Shown: positions 11,740-24,095, numbered from the stretch's first letter. The stretch is 64,000 nt of DNA from Lepas anatifera (GCA_034440635.1 JAOTON010000200.1:558001-622000); one strand, 5' to 3'. Notes: generated by a model not told the origin, from the letters alone. Translations and numbers: made by a program.

Positions 11740-12359
11740 ACACTACATCCGTTATCCAACAAAAGCACCAGTCATGCCCCTTCCTCCTTTCCTTCGCATT
11801 TCACCATTCTCCATAACTTTATACCGTTAGTGAAACTGTCGGGTACCGTTGAACCCACTTGGATTTCTTTCTCGCAGGGGCCCCGCCAGGACACCACGCT
11901 CCAGCTGCACTGCCGGACATTTGACGAGCCGATTACCCCATCGCGCCGCGCCGTTCGGTCGTATATGGGGCGGCGCCACTAACGGGTAGGGGGTTCTGCT
12001 AACGGCCACTCTGTGCGGCCCCTCGATGTTTTCAGGGACAGTGCTCATGGAAATAGCATAGCTCAGCGTGTCATCAGATATGCCTCTTATCAGAAATAGC
12101 GTAGTATAAATAGAAAACAATCTCCGGCTATGCCTGTGGTAAAGGGACAGATCATCGTAACTCACCTTACATACACCGGTCAGCTCATGTTAAAATCGGA
12201 AAACTTAGTTTTTGCCTTTTTTACTGCAGCTGTTAACAACCGCCTCGGTGGGCCTGCAAGCCACCTTCGCCCTGGTGGGAGGTGCTCAAACATCCCCCGA
12301 ACTCGGCTTCTATGCGGGATAGCAAAAAAAACGCAAAAGTACGTGGAGAGCTTAAACGA

Positions 12360-13150
12360 ATTCGTGAAAAAACTTCTTAAGTCACTTTTGGTCTCAGGTC
12401 AATATTGGGGTCCTCACAGGTCAATGACAGTGACATGTTAGAGAAGAGATTTCGGGCTTTAGCTTCTGATGGAGGTGAGTGAGAATCAATTTTTAGACAC
12501 CATTCGTTTCCTCTTATTACGGAAAATTGAACGATGTATAGCATAGATATGCTAGGTCAAAACACAGAAATTACCTGACCTAAGGTCAGTTCAAGGTGAC
12601 CATCTGACCTGGTATGGTCATTGTGCATATCAGTCAACTTGCAATAAACCTACAAACGCAATGGTATCAAAATAAAATATTTGTTATTCCTTCCTACAAA
12701 GTTATTGACCCAAGTCTGAAAACCTGCTTAAAGTAGCCCCAGATGACCTCTCAGAGGTCAGATGTACAAAATGACAACACAAACCTGACAATGAGCCTAG
12801 GATACTACGATATGGTGAATATGAATGTTTTTTAAGTTGTATCCATACAAATAGAGCCACTTTTTGCCTAATTCCCATTTTTTAACATACATTTCCAAAG
12901 GTAATCGATAATCGATAATCGGTAATCGATAATCGGTAATCGATAATCGGTAATCGATATCGATACATTTCCTTAGGTCATCGATATAAAAAACTCTGAA
13001 ATTTGTTTTGTAGAGCTCGGTGGACCCATTATGTAATGTGAGTTTCGATTGGATATATCAACCCTGCTCTTATTTATAATATCCTAAACTTTTTGAAGGT
13101 GAGGTTACTTGACCTGCACTGGTGACCTGACCTAGGATGACTAGACCTTA
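12360..13150. repeat. GGTCA-rich degenerate repeat with ATCGATAATCGG satellite
   Basis: This stretch has many AGGTCA/TGACCT motifs (for example near 12413, 12555, 12583, 12750 and 13110-13135). In style it matches the TTAA-bounded elements elsewhere in the window but does not obviously align to them. At 12901-12966 it holds a short satellite of alternating TCGATAATCGG/TAATCGATAA units. No clear termini. It may be an old relative of the TTAA elements. Confidence 0.45.
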
Positions 13151-13887
13151 AGATTTAGGAAAAGTTGCAAACTTCATCAAGGATAATGCTTGCCAATTAT
13201 CGCGCTTCTTCGCGCCGCCTTTTCTCGGTGCCACTTTAAATACCCAAGGGGGTGTGCAAACACCCACATCAAGGCGAGATTTAAACTTCCAGAGAATATA
13301 GTTTGCACGCAGTGTAGCATATTGAAATAAATATCTAGGAATACTATGAATTTTTTTCTTCATAAGTTCACAGATATCATCGTGCCATCTGTGACAACAG
13401 CGCTCCATCAGACCATGGCATCGTTCAGCAGGTTCAGCTGCTGTTTACGTCCAGCCTCAGATTTCCCGAGGCATAACACATCGCCGCCGAGGAATACTAT
13501 GAAGTGACTTGTTCATCATTTCCTACGTAGGAAACGTTAATTAAAACGCCTCAGCTATGTAAACCTTTTGAGAGGTGTGAAATTTATTATGAAAATTATC
13601 GTAAGCCATCTGGATATTTGTGTCTTTGCGTGCAAAAATAGCACAAAGATGTAAAACCACTAAATTGTTAGCTTTTACGAGTTTCTGCGGCATATGAACC
13701 CTCGTGCTAAAAGCTACAGCAATAAAAATTAGTAACATAGCCTTGGTCAAACCTGTTCCATATCTGGACTGCGCGGTGTTTTGAGGTCATCTTTACCAGA
13801 AACCGCGCGGCCTCTGACGGTCTGCCGCTGTTCCGGCCGCCTGGCCATGCCTGAAACACCGAGCTTATAACCCGAGTGTGAACTGCC
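13151..13887. other. No recognised gene
   Basis: AT-rich DNA without recognised repeats or coding exons. Confidence 0.5.
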
Positions 13888-14035
13888 CACAATAGGCAGA
13901 TCCAGGGGCATGGCGGACCGTGCTACTCACCCGCCCCCGATTGAGTCTCAGCGCCTCCTGAATGGCCCCGGCGCCCCCCCTCTCCCACCCTGACCAGGTG
14001 CCCCTCCACCAGAAATATTGGATCCGCCTACGCTG
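13888..14035. mobile_element. Short hAT-like MITE
   Basis: The left end CACAATAGGCAGATCCAGGG and the right end (minus strand CAGCGTAGGCGGATCC) form imperfect inverted repeats of the widespread CAGTGGCGGATCCAG type. About 150 bp, C-rich interior. No clear target duplication. Confidence 0.4.
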
Positions 14036-14674
14036 TCAATCTTAACATAGCCTTAAGACTGTCCTTGGCCAGGTTATTCCCGGTTCACATGAAGCTTGGC
14101 TTGTTATTCGACGAATGTTTATTATTCCAGTCGCGCGATGTGTCAAGGGGAACGGGAACGGTCGGTGCATGTGGTGCGCCCGTGGGTCACACTGTCTGGG
14201 CAGCTCCAGTGACATGATTGCGGTTTTCCATATTAAATGGAGGATATGGATGTTGTGCTTGAACTGTGGTCTCATGTTAACATAACAGAAAAATTGTATT
14301 ATATTTGTAGAACCGGGGTCTTCCAGCTACACAAATTCATAATCTTCAATACTCCCAATGGCTGGGGAAAACATTAAGCCTATCGTTATGAACCCAAACA
14401 TTGTAAGCTTTCTTGTTCCTCATCCTTCAAGTAGAGACGGAAGCCGGAATTGAGATCTGCCTTCCTTTATTTTTTAGGATAGAAGGTCAATGGTTTGAGA
14501 CAGGGCAATGCTGCCTGAGATAATCGGACGACCTGCTTTGATATCTAACTAATGTGGGACCGCGAGCTTATGAAGTCACTGAAATTGAAGTTTTCTTTAT
14601 AACTTTGACACAAAAACTCACTCGCAGTCTTTATAGCTGTTCTTCACACAAAGCGAATGCACAAATGCGGACAT

Positions 14675-15902
14675 TTTATTTTTTTATTTGATTAGGGCCA
14701 CTGCCAACAGGCACACTTGCCAAATTACAGGGAGTATTGGCGTGGGTGTTTAAGGATCCTCTCCACTGGGTCAGCTCGGACACGGAAGGCGGTTTCCCGC
14801 CGTGGAGATTGAACCCACGTTAACCCGCACCCCACCGGGGGTCCGGCGCCACCTTCGCCCCACGGGGGGCCATCGATGGCCCCCCTCTAACTCCGAAAAT
14901 ATGGGCGTTAGCGCAAATCTGCAAAGTGCAATAGAAAGCTCGCGTGAATTCAGTAAGAAATTACTTCGCATATTTTAGTGCTCAGGTCAATGGTTTGACC
15001 TCCAGAGGCCAAATTAGGTCAAGATCGGCTATTTTCACTCAAATATGCAATGATTAAGCGAACTGGGCATAACTCTTATGTCATTAGAGCTATTGAGGCC
15101 TGGTAAAGTACATTTGATAGCAAATTGCCAGTACTTTTTCCGCTATGTGGAACGTAAAGACCTCCCGCCAGTGGTTTGACCGCCAGAGGTCACCTCGTGA
15201 CCTAATATGACCTGAGGTCACGAAAGGTCAAAAAGTGACCTTGCCGTATATCAAATGAAAGCCAGTGACAAGACAAACACGATGGTGTTTGTTTCATCGC
15301 TCTAGTGCAATTAGGTCAAAAGTTATTGTCAAAATACTGTTTTTGACCTCTGGTGACCTTGCATGACCTTGGAAAAGTCAAAGGGCAAATATGACCCCTG
15401 GTATCCGTGAAAGGGTGTCCAAAAACAATGTTCTGAGCAGTCTGAGTATTTGCAATCATTTTTGTGGCTTTTATATCATGAAATAGCTTTTCCCCATGCT
15501 TTTCCAATGGGAGAGGTCGCCTCGTGACCTGACCTCAGGGCACGAAATCGAAAAATCTCAGATATACACCTTGTAGACCCTGGAGGGGTCATGAAGTGTA
15601 GGAAGTTTCAAATTGATCGACTTCGAAATGTAGCTCTTACAGAGCTCTAAAGGTGAAGTGAGGTGACCTTGGTTGACCTCGTCTGGTGACCTGACCTTGG
15701 GTGACCCGGGGTAAAAAATTTCAGGGATGATGGGAAAATGATGCAGTGAGAGGTAGAGCCCTCAACCGCGGTGCTGCGCCTCGGCGTTTTTCTGCTATCC
15801 CGGAAAAACCTTAGGGGGGCCATCGATGCCCCCCGGTGGGGCGAGGGTTAATCCATGCTATCCGATCCGAAGACTGGCAACGAAACCACTAGGCCACCCC
15901 GG
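14675..15902 (-). mobile_element. tRNA-derived SINE split by a TTAA element
   Basis: On the minus strand from about 15902 the sequence reads GGGGTGGCCTAGTGG (pol III A box), continues to GCATGGATTAA, and is then interrupted by the element at 14820-15851. It resumes with ACGTGGGTTCAATCTCCAC (B box), then a body ending TTGGCAGTGGCCCTAATC and an A/T-rich tail (AAATAAAAAAATAAA) near 14675-14690. Both boxes of one tRNA-like head are therefore separated by the insertion. The head lacks a convincing acceptor stem, so this is a SINE, not a tRNA gene. Confidence 0.7.
14820..15851 (-). mobile_element. TTAA-bounded AGGTCA-rich element, copy A
   Basis: A ~1.03-kb element in minus orientation relative to the copies at 24583, 26953 and 39572. 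It has TTAA at both ends, terminal TTAACCC followed by G/C runs, and a subterminal palindrome GGGGCCATCGATGGCCCC (one base lost at the right end). The interior carries more than a dozen AGGTCA/TGACCT hexamers. A 63-codon frame (15507-15316) recurs in all copies. No transposase. TTAA duplication is the hallmark of piggyBac-type insertion. It sits inside a SINE. Confidence 0.85.
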
Positions 15903-16099
15903 AAAGTGAGAGTAGTTCATATGCGTAGGATCTAGTTTTGCTCCCTTTTTACATAGGCGTAGGAACGGGGGGCAAGGGGGGCCACTGCCCCCCCACTTTT
16001 CTGGCATGGGCCCCCCGCAACGGAGATAAGAATATCAACAACTGTAATATCAAGCAAGAAACTCAAACTGTCCCGATAGCTTGCCCCGGAACCCCGTTA

Positions 16100-16701
16100 A
16101 ACTTACCTGTGCCCCTAAACTAAGTTGAGGTCCTATGAGTTGATTTTAAGGTCCCCTAAGCTTCTCGGAGCCCCTGAACTGGCCTCTGATGCCATAAGAG
16201 CTAATCTGGGCTCCTTGAGCTGAACTGAGCGCCCCTGAGATGCTTTTGGCAGCATGAACTGTTCTAGGATGCCTAAACTGAGCTAGGAGCCGTGACCTTA
16301 AACAGGGCCCCGTGAGTTGGCCAGAACCTATATCCACCGACCTGGGGGCCCCTGAGCTGAGCTGGGACCGTAAAGTTAATATTGCCCCTTGAACTAATCT
16401 GGATCCCCTGTGATGCACAGAAGACCCCTAAACTTATGTGAGGCCCCTGCACAGGAATAGGGCCCCTGCTCTGAAATTTGGTTATAAGCTTTAATTGAAA
16501 CCCTGAAATGTTCTGAAGCCCCAAATATGCCGACAAGGGGCCCCTGGATGATCCGGGCCCTTAATTTTATCTGGTCATCAGAGCTAATATGGGCCTCTGT
16601 GTTGAACTGAGGGCCCCTGAGATGGTCTGGGACCCCTATAAGGCTTTACAGCCACTGACCGGGCGGCCGAGAGCTTGAATGGACCCCTTGAGATGTTCTG
16701 A
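16100..16701. repeat. Degenerate GC-rich minisatellite, block I
   Basis: Irregular ~25-30-bp units built on GGCCCCTGAGCTGAACTGGG. It continues at 20108-20525 on the far side of the nested element, so these two are one array split by insertion. Open frames through it are by-products of the repeat. Confidence 0.75.
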
Positions 16702-19700
16702 CAGTGGTGTAGCCAGGGGAGGAGGGTCTCAGGGGTACGCGAACCCCCTTGGGCTGACCTTATGCACTAAAAACACAAAAATTGATTTCAGGGGGCCCCT
16801 GAGCTTGGTCTCGGGGGGGCTCCCGAGCTTGGTCTCAGGAGGCCCCCGATAATCGGTATCGAGGTCTCCAGAGTACCGAATATTGATCTTGGGGACCCCT
16901 GTGCTCAGTCTCAGGGGGTCCCGAGCTTGGCCTCAGGGCCCCCGAGCTTGGTCTCAGGGCCCCTCCCCCCGAGCTCGGTCTCACGGGCCTTTCGATCTTG
17001 GTCTCACGGGCCTTTCGATTTTGGTCTCAGGGGCCCCCGAGCTTGGTCTCAGAGGCCCCGAGCTTGGTGTCTGGGGGCCCTTCGAGCTTGGTCTCAGGGA
17101 GCTCCCTGAGCTTAGTCTCAGGGGGCCCTTCGAGTTTGGAATCAGGGCCCCCGAGCTTGGTCTCAGGGGACCCCCGAGCTTGGTCTCAGGGATGCCCCCC
17201 AAGCTTGGTCTCAGGCCCCCCTCTCCCCGAGCTTAGTGTCAGAGGCCCTCGAGCTTGGTCTCAGGGAGGCATCCGAGGGCATCTGATGCATAAGGCTGAC
17301 CGTATGCACTGGAAAACACGAGCATTGGTCTCGGGGGCCCTGATCTTGGTCTCAGGGGGCCCGAGCTTGGTCTCAGGGGTTCAGGGCCCCCCTCGGGGTG
17401 CCCCCGACTATTGATATCGAGGAACTCATGAGTGAGGCACGAGCATTGACCTCATGAGACCCAGAGTTTGGTTCCAGGGGCCCCCAGGCCTGGGTTCAGG
17501 ACCCCTGAGCATCGGCATCGAGGGGCTCCAGAGCACCGAGCATTAGTCTTGGGGGGGGCTCGAAATATTGATCTTGAGGGCCCCGGAACATCGGTGTCGA
17601 GTTACTCCTGAGAAAAGCGCGAGCATGGGTCTAAGGGTGCCCCTGAGCCTGATCTAAGTGGGACCCCGAGCTTAGTCTTAGGACCCCCGGGCATCAGCAT
17701 CAAGGGGCTCCGGAGTATTGGTCTAGGGGAGCAATTATTTTAGGAGCCTCCAAATGGTGATTTCAGAGGGCCCCCGAAAGTATGGATGCAGTGGTGTAGC
17801 CAAGGGGGCCCTAGGCGTCTACAGACCCCCACCCCTTGGGCCAATCTGAACCACTGCAAAGGATTCTCTGATCACGGGGCCCCCAGAGTCAGTCTCAGGG
17901 GCCCCTGAAGATTCGTTCTCAGGGCGTCCCGGAGTCGGCCTCACGGCCCCCGCCCTGAGAGTCGGTCTCAAGGCCCCCCGAAAGTAGATTTTAGGGGCCC
18001 TAGAGGGTTGGTCTCAGGGGCCCCAAAATTCGGTATCAGGGACCCCGGGAGTCTGTCTCAGGGGAGGGGGCCGAGCTAGTCTCAGGGGCCCCCCAGAGAG
18101 TGGTTCTCAGGGCCCTGCAACATAGTCTATTTCAGGGGGCCCCTGAGAGTCAGTCTCAGAGGACCCCAAAAGTCGGTCAAGGGGACCCCAAGAGTCTGTC
18201 TTAGGGGACCCCGAGATTCGGTTTCGGGGTCCCCCTGAGAGTCTGTCTCAGAGAACCCCAAGAGTCAGTCTCAGAGCACCCCAAGAGTCGGTCTCAGGGG
18301 GCCCTCATAGTCTCACTGGCTTCTCTCTCAGGAGTCAATATTTAGTTTCAGGTGGCTCCGAGAGTTAATCCGGGGGGTCCGAGAGTTAGTCTAATTTGAT
18401 CCGCAGAGTGCTGGTTTCAGGGGGCCCCAGAGGGTTAATTTTGGGAGCCCTCAAGATTTAGCCTCAGGCTGTGCCCCCCCCGAGTTTTGGTATAAGCGGC
18501 CCCGAGAGTCAATCTCAGGGAGCACCCAAAAGTTAGTCTCAGAGGGCTCCCGGTTGTCAGTCTCAGAGACATCCGAGAGTTATTCTCGGGGTTCTGAGAG
18601 TAATTTCCAGAGGTGCTCCCGAGTTTTGGTCTCACGGGCCCGGAGTTAGCCTTAGGCCCGCGAGAGCTAATCTGTAGCCTCCGAGTCAGTCTCAGGAACG
18701 CCAAAGACTCAGTCTCAGAGGTGATTCCATCCCCCCCCGGGTGTTTGTCTCAGGTGCGCCCTAGAGTAAGTCTCAGAGGGCTGTCGGAAGTCATTCCCAG
18801 CCACCCTCCCCCACCCCAAAGACAGCCTCAGGGGACCCCAATAGCTAATCTGGATGACCACGATACTCAGTCTCAGCCCCCCCTCCAGAGCAAATCTGGA
18901 GGGCCCAATAATTAGTCTCAGAGGTGCTGCCGATAACTAATCTCAGGAGCCCCGAGAGATTCTCAGGAGCCCCCAGTTTTGATCAAGAGGCGCCGTGAAT
19001 CGGTCTCCGAGACCCACTGAGATCTAATCGGGAGAGCGGCCGAAAATTAGCTTTGTGAGCGCCGCCAAGTGTTGGTCTTAGGTGGCCCCAGAGCTCAAAT
19101 AAAAATTTCAAAATCATATGCCTCGGAAAAATGTACCTACCCCTATTGCGTACTAAAAAAGCACAAATTGAAACATGTTGATCAGGCACCATTATCGAAG
19201 GAAAGGCAAAAATTAATCTAATTTTACCATAAGAGCAAATGGAACAGGGAATTGGGCACTTAAGTCAATTTTTAATATATTAGCTTGACACCAATAACTA
19301 CATTCCTAAATATTCTGTATTAAACAACTTTCCAACATTTTCGTAGGAAACCAGACAAACAAGGGCAATGACCGAAATTGATGAGCATAATCCCAAAAAG
19401 AAAAATAGGTATGAAAGGTTGAAAATAACAATAACAGAGTGAGCCAAGGCGATAGATATCTTGGGCGCCTTTTGTCTTGGTAATTTTCTCGTTTACAAGA
19501 TAGCAAGGGTAAGAAAGTAACTGGATCTCAACAGGATCTGTCGACGGAATAGAGGTTATGTAACGTTCGGGACACACTACCATATCCCTTGTATCTTTAT
19601 TCGTTTTTTTCGTTTCTTTGGAAATTTCCTGATTAAGAGTCCATGGATTCGACACCGGGATATAATTGCTAATCATTTCCCGTAGAAGATCATTTCTTCG

Positions 19701-20099
19701 TACTCAAAACGACTGACCTCCAATAACTTCATGTCTGATTACCCGAGTGAATTGAGGTAGACTCAGGTTTAACATCATGCGCGCATCAACATAGAACTTT
19801 CCGAAATATGGCTCAAAGCTGTTATTATAGCCACGCTACCATATAAGGTATGAGTCATCCTTAATATTTGGTGACCTTAGTTTACCAACACTTGCTCAGA
19901 TCGAAAAAACCAAGCTATAAACAAAATAAGAATGAATGCTTAAAAAGACACAACGAAATTTCCTTCGTGTGAATGTTATAATATTAAAATACTATACAAA
20001 AGATATAGGAGATGGGCCCGGTTACTAAGGGGACCCCCGGCCTGGGGCCCCACGACGGTAGTCGGACCCCTCCTTGGCTGAATCCTGGCTACGCCACTG
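16702..20099. mobile_element. Nested 3.4-kb hAT-type element with perfect 8-bp target duplication
   Basis: Ends are CAGTGGTGTAGCCAGG (16702) and, inverted, CAGTGGCGTAGCCAGG (minus strand from 20099). Flanks are TGTTCTGA at 16694-16701 and TGTTCTGA at 20100-20107, identical 8-mers. The left 2.4 kb is a degenerate tandem array; the right ~0.9 kb (19100-20030) is AT-rich single-copy-looking DNA without a transposase. It inserted into the minisatellite of the outer element. Confidence 0.85.
16790..19090. repeat. Degenerate CCGAGCTTGGTCTCAGGGG minisatellite (blocks II-IV)
   Basis: More than 70 irregular ~22-30-bp units. The consensus drifts along the array: CCCCGAGCTTGGTCTCAGGG at 16790-17420, CCGAGAGTCGGTCTCAGGGG at about 17430-18330, and CCGAGAGTTAGTCTCAGAGG at 18330-19090. 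Near 17789-17858 it contains a small copy of the element end (CAGTGGTGTAGCCAAGGGG). Long frames such as 16883-17236 are repeat-encoded and not taken as genes. Confidence 0.85.
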
Positions 20100-20107
20100 T
20101 GTTCTGA

Positions 20108-20525
20108 GACTCTATATCAGCCACCATGGGACCCCTAAGCCTAGCTGGGCCCTGAGCTAATCTGGGTACCGCTGTGCTCAACTGGGGCCTCTGATCTGGT
20201 ATGGGGGCCCTGAACTGTTCTAGCATCATTGAGCTAAGCTGGGCTCCATGAGCTTGAACAAGCCCCTTGAGCTGTTTTGAGACCCTACATAAGTCGACCT
20301 GGGGACCTCCGAGCTGAACCGGGCCCCTAAGCTAATCTGGCACCCTGTGCGAATCTGGAACTCCCCTGTGATGAGCTTCTAGGGGTCCTGTGCTTATGTA
20401 GGGTCCCTTGATAAGCTGGCCCCGAGGCTAATGCACTGGTCTGGGCCCTTGAGCTGACTGATCTGGGTTCCTGAGCCGTGGTCTGGACCTTGGGGCCCTC
20501 CGAGATAATTTAGCGGTCCCTGGGT
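20108..20525. repeat. Degenerate GC-rich minisatellite, block V (rest of block I)
   Basis: Same unit style as 16100-16701 (CCCCTGAGCT.AACTGGG). It directly follows the 8-bp duplication of the nested element. Confidence 0.7.
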
Positions 20526-20527
20526 GG

Positions 20528-20650
20528 CATAGGCGTAGGAACCGGGGGTCAGGGAGATACTGCCCACCCCCCCCTTTGAGGTGGGCCCCCGCAACGAATA
20601 TACAACTATCAGCAACTGTAATATAGAACAAGAAACCCAAAAGGGCCCGA
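20528..20650 (+). repeat. Internal copy of the outer element's left end
   Basis: CATAGGCGTAGGAACCGGGG and the following ~120 bp (CCCCCGCAACG, CAACTGTAATAT, AGAAAC) match 15952-16080 in the same orientation. It is either a third element sharing the right end at 21924 or an internal duplication. Confidence 0.65.
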
Positions 20651-23258
20651 TAGCTTGTCAGGGAACGTTCAAGTTCGGTAGTACGCTGCCTGCAAGCCCC
20701 TGGAGGAGGAGCGCTTCGTAAAAAGCCAAGGCACCTATTACCCGAGTGTTGCCAAATGAGTCCCGAGAACTGGGCCCAATCAAACTCCATCCCAATCCCA
20801 ACACAAAATATGAATCGGACACAGACCCCGCACCAAATGCCGAGCAACAGTCGTCCCTGAGCCATCGAAAGGCGCGACGTCTTTCGATGCCAGGGTTATA
20901 TGGCGTCGCCAACTCTTTCCCTGTTGGAGGGGTTTCTTGGGAGTCAAATCGCTCCTTGCACAAGGAATCTGCCGTGCCTTAAACCCGAGTTGGTCGCGTG
21001 GAAAGCAAGGCTGCTAACCACTATAACACCATTCCCACACCTCCTCGGCATCACAAAGCTTACCATCAAGTACCTACATTGCACTTGCAGTCATGCTGAA
21101 ACTCTGCATTTTAGGCATCGAAATATAGCTAGGCGTATTTATTGTGATAAGGCTTCACCTAAATCAATCTCTAATGATGGCAAGAAGAGATCTGTAATAA
21201 CATAAATAAATGTTCCCATTTTCGTCATTGAATAAGAAAATACAAGTTGATTAGGCATAGCGAAATGAGGGTATTTGGTATCAAAGCATTGTCTGTAGTT
21301 TTCTAAACAGTTCCTAATTTTGTAAATGTGATGAAAAGTTTTGTAGATGTGATGTGTACTTAGCCGCGCCAATTTGTTTCAGTAACAAAATTGTCCCATT
21401 TTTTGCCCAATGGCCAAGTATCCTTGAACACCATGCAAACGTTACAAGCTTGCTTATGGTCTTGCGTGATGGCCAAGGAGATACCTAATTTAATGCTGGA
21501 GGTAGGAGGATGCCCTTTGTTCATAAGCGTATTTAAATTAAAAAAAGAAGAAAAAAAGAAAAAAAGGGCCTAAACATCAGTAAATATAAAAAAACGCGCT
21601 CGCGGTAAAAATGATTGAAATCCTCCAAAAAAGCTTAAAAATGTATTTCGTATTTGAAATGGGTCTTGGTAAAAAAACAAAAAATGTTTTATTGGCGTTT
21701 TACTATGATTTGGTGTCAAATAGGTACAACTCAAAATCATAGGGCAAAATTTAATTTCTCAATTTTCCATATATGACATCCTTGTGTGCATGCGTGCCTT
21801 ATTGACACCAAACGAGCTAACTAATGTTTTTTTATAATTATGGGCCCCCGTGGACTGGGGCCCCCTTGAGGTGGGCCCCCTCTAAGGTTGGCCCCCCACT
21901 TTTCAAACCGTTCCTACGCCCCTGCCTTTTTACACGGGTTAATTACTGTTGTAGAGATTTGTCCTGCGTTCACAGCAAGACGTCGAAATCACAAGTTAGA
22001 CAAGCTACACAACCTTACGTTAAGAATGAAATAATATTCAATTATATAGCAAAAAATGCAGTGGTTCCAAGTCAGCGTGGACTACAAGCCAAATTGAAAT
22101 TACCGGAAATGCCTGCACGAGACCCTTTTTAGCCATATTGTGCTCTTAACATGCTTCTTTACTTTCGCTAGATAGCCAAATACAATCCATCTTTTCTGAC
22201 ATGTAAGTCGCCACCTCCGCTACACTACCACTACACGTCCATTACAACCATACCATCACTCCTTTTTCTCATTTTTAAAGCATACTGTGCCGCAACGCTC
22301 TGCCTGTAGTTATGCTGCACCGCATGTCATACCTTGTTGCCTATCCTGTGTCGTCGAGCGGTGTGGATCTTGTGGTGGAAATCATACAGGATCGGGAAGG
22401 ATGAATGGAGGTGGGGGCTGTACTGCCTGTGGCCAGGCTGTGCCGCATCAACCGTTTTACATGGAGCACGTTTAAACGCAGTAATGTATCATACATTTCT
22501 GCGATCAGTGGAAAATACAAGGGGAGGAGCTAGGGGCTCAAGCTCATCCCGAAATGTCCGAGTGTCTATAATTAATACATAGGGGAGGGCGATCCGAGGC
22601 AATGGCGGAGGAGGCTCGAGTCCCCTACTCCCCCCTAAGTGAAGTTCTGGTTACGCCACTGCCTTCAGTGATGCGGTTGGGAACATGCCGTCGAGGCTGA
22701 AGCTGGGCCAGACTGGTGACTGTGGGCTGGTGGTATACACAATGGTGGCTTTACCGTCCCTGCGGCGCAGCACGTCATGATCAAGAGTACCTGTATTTAA
22801 TCCGGCACATTTCCGGAACTCCCGAAAAAAATCCAGATCAATTCGTCTGCACACTAGAACTATCAAGCAAATCCGTACACGACAAACGAGACTAAGTCAA
22901 CCAAGTATTATTTGAGTCCACATCTTTATCCTGATCCAAAACTGGCTGAATTATCTGCCTACCTCGGTAGCCCCGGTGAACCAGTTTCCTTAGATCCGAA
23001 TCAGCCCCTAAAGTTTGGCTGAAGCGGATGTCTGGCCCCGAATTTCTGTTTATGTTTTTATATTGCGTACTGAATCGTGATGAATTTAAACGAGAAACTT
23101 ATTTTTTATATACACTTCGGATCTTAGCATTGATCTAAAATTATGGTAAATAAACCTGTTCTACCTGCCTGGAATATATTTTCCCTTTCAATTTTTTTAT
23201 TTCTTATAGAAATAATGAGTAAAAAAATACATGAATTGCGCCCTTCTTTTTTTCAATA

Positions 23259-23295
23259 TTTTACACATTACTTCTCATAGAAGTAATGTGTAAAA
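23259..23295. repeat. Perfect 17-bp-arm hairpin
   Basis: TTTTACACATTACTTCT, spacer CAT, then the exact reverse complement. Imperfect pairing (TCAATA/ATTGA) extends it outward. A related AATAATGAGTAAAAA sequence lies about 80 bp to the left. No evidence that it is a terminator or RNA gene. Confidence 0.7.
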
Positions 23296-24095
23296 ATTGA
23301 ATGAAGTGCGCCCCATATCAGCTCATTCCATATCAACCTCTAACGTACACGAACATCTAAATGCAGCGCGCCGGCTGAGCCCCTGTAATTACCTTGCCAC
23401 TTAGAAGGCAAAATCCAGATATCTTGATGCGGTTTGACATTATTATTCGTCACAATGGGCTTGAGAAACCGGCTCCTGCTCTCTCTTGCACGCACTCTGC
23501 AGAAATCTGTAATCTTTTTTAGTGCGTGTGTGACGTCATTGGTTCTTGAAAACTCTTTCTTAATGGGTCGGTTCGTGAAAGTTGTAAAAGACGTGATCAG
23601 CTCGCGTCCCATTCGAGTTTTTTGAGTTCCCCCTACCTTGGCTGTGGAGCCGTCTTTTTTCACCTTTTTCTAAAAATTCGTCCACTTCCATCACATCCGA
23701 AATGAATCCCGTGAAATCCCATTCCGTCCCGCCCCGTGGTTTCCGCCCCGTTTTCCGTCACATGCAGACCTGTGCCCACCAGCAGTCCCGGCGGCGCCGC
23801 CTCTGCAGCCGGCCGCGCCCGGAGTCCTGGGCGTCTGTTCCTACAACTGGACAGGGAGCGGCGGGCCCGGTCCAGCTCTGTTTACTCAGGCTAGCCTGGA
23901 ATTCAAGTACGACCGTTACGGTGATAGGTAGTACGTTATGTCTCGCCATGGAAATTCAGATCCCGTTGTGAAGGAAAAGCGTGGCAGTGAGATGGTTTGG
24001 CATCCCGAGAAAATTCTGAACTACCTAAGATGCAGGTTTTTACCCGAAAACTTAATAGAGCTATTAAGTTTAAGTAAGTTTTTCTGTGAATTTTA

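Larger units (their letters stand above)
15952..21924. mobile_element. 6-kb hAT-type element containing minisatellite arrays and a nested hAT element
   Basis: The left end CATAGGCGTAGGAACGG (15952) and the right end, reading CAGGGGCGTAGGAACGG on the minus strand (ending 21924), are inverted. Immediate flanks are CCTTTTTA at 15944-15951 and CCTTTTTA at 21925-21932, a perfect 8-bp target duplication, diagnostic of hAT superfamily insertion. Without the nested element (16702-20099) it would be about 2.6 kb. No transposase frame is visible, so it is non-autonomous. A second copy of its left end lies inside at 20528. Confidence 0.8.

Noticed and set aside
11434..11982. 182-codon plus-strand frame
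   Set aside because: It runs through a hAT-type MITE whose sister copy has no conserved frame.
16883..17414. Long Leu/Gly/Pro/Ser-rich reading frames on both strands
   Set aside because: They are open only because the tandem GAGCTTGGTCTCAGGG-type unit lacks stops; all frames look alike and the region lies inside a transposon.
23750..23935. GC-rich patch with frames on both strands
   Set aside because: No domain recognised and no phase-consistent neighbours.
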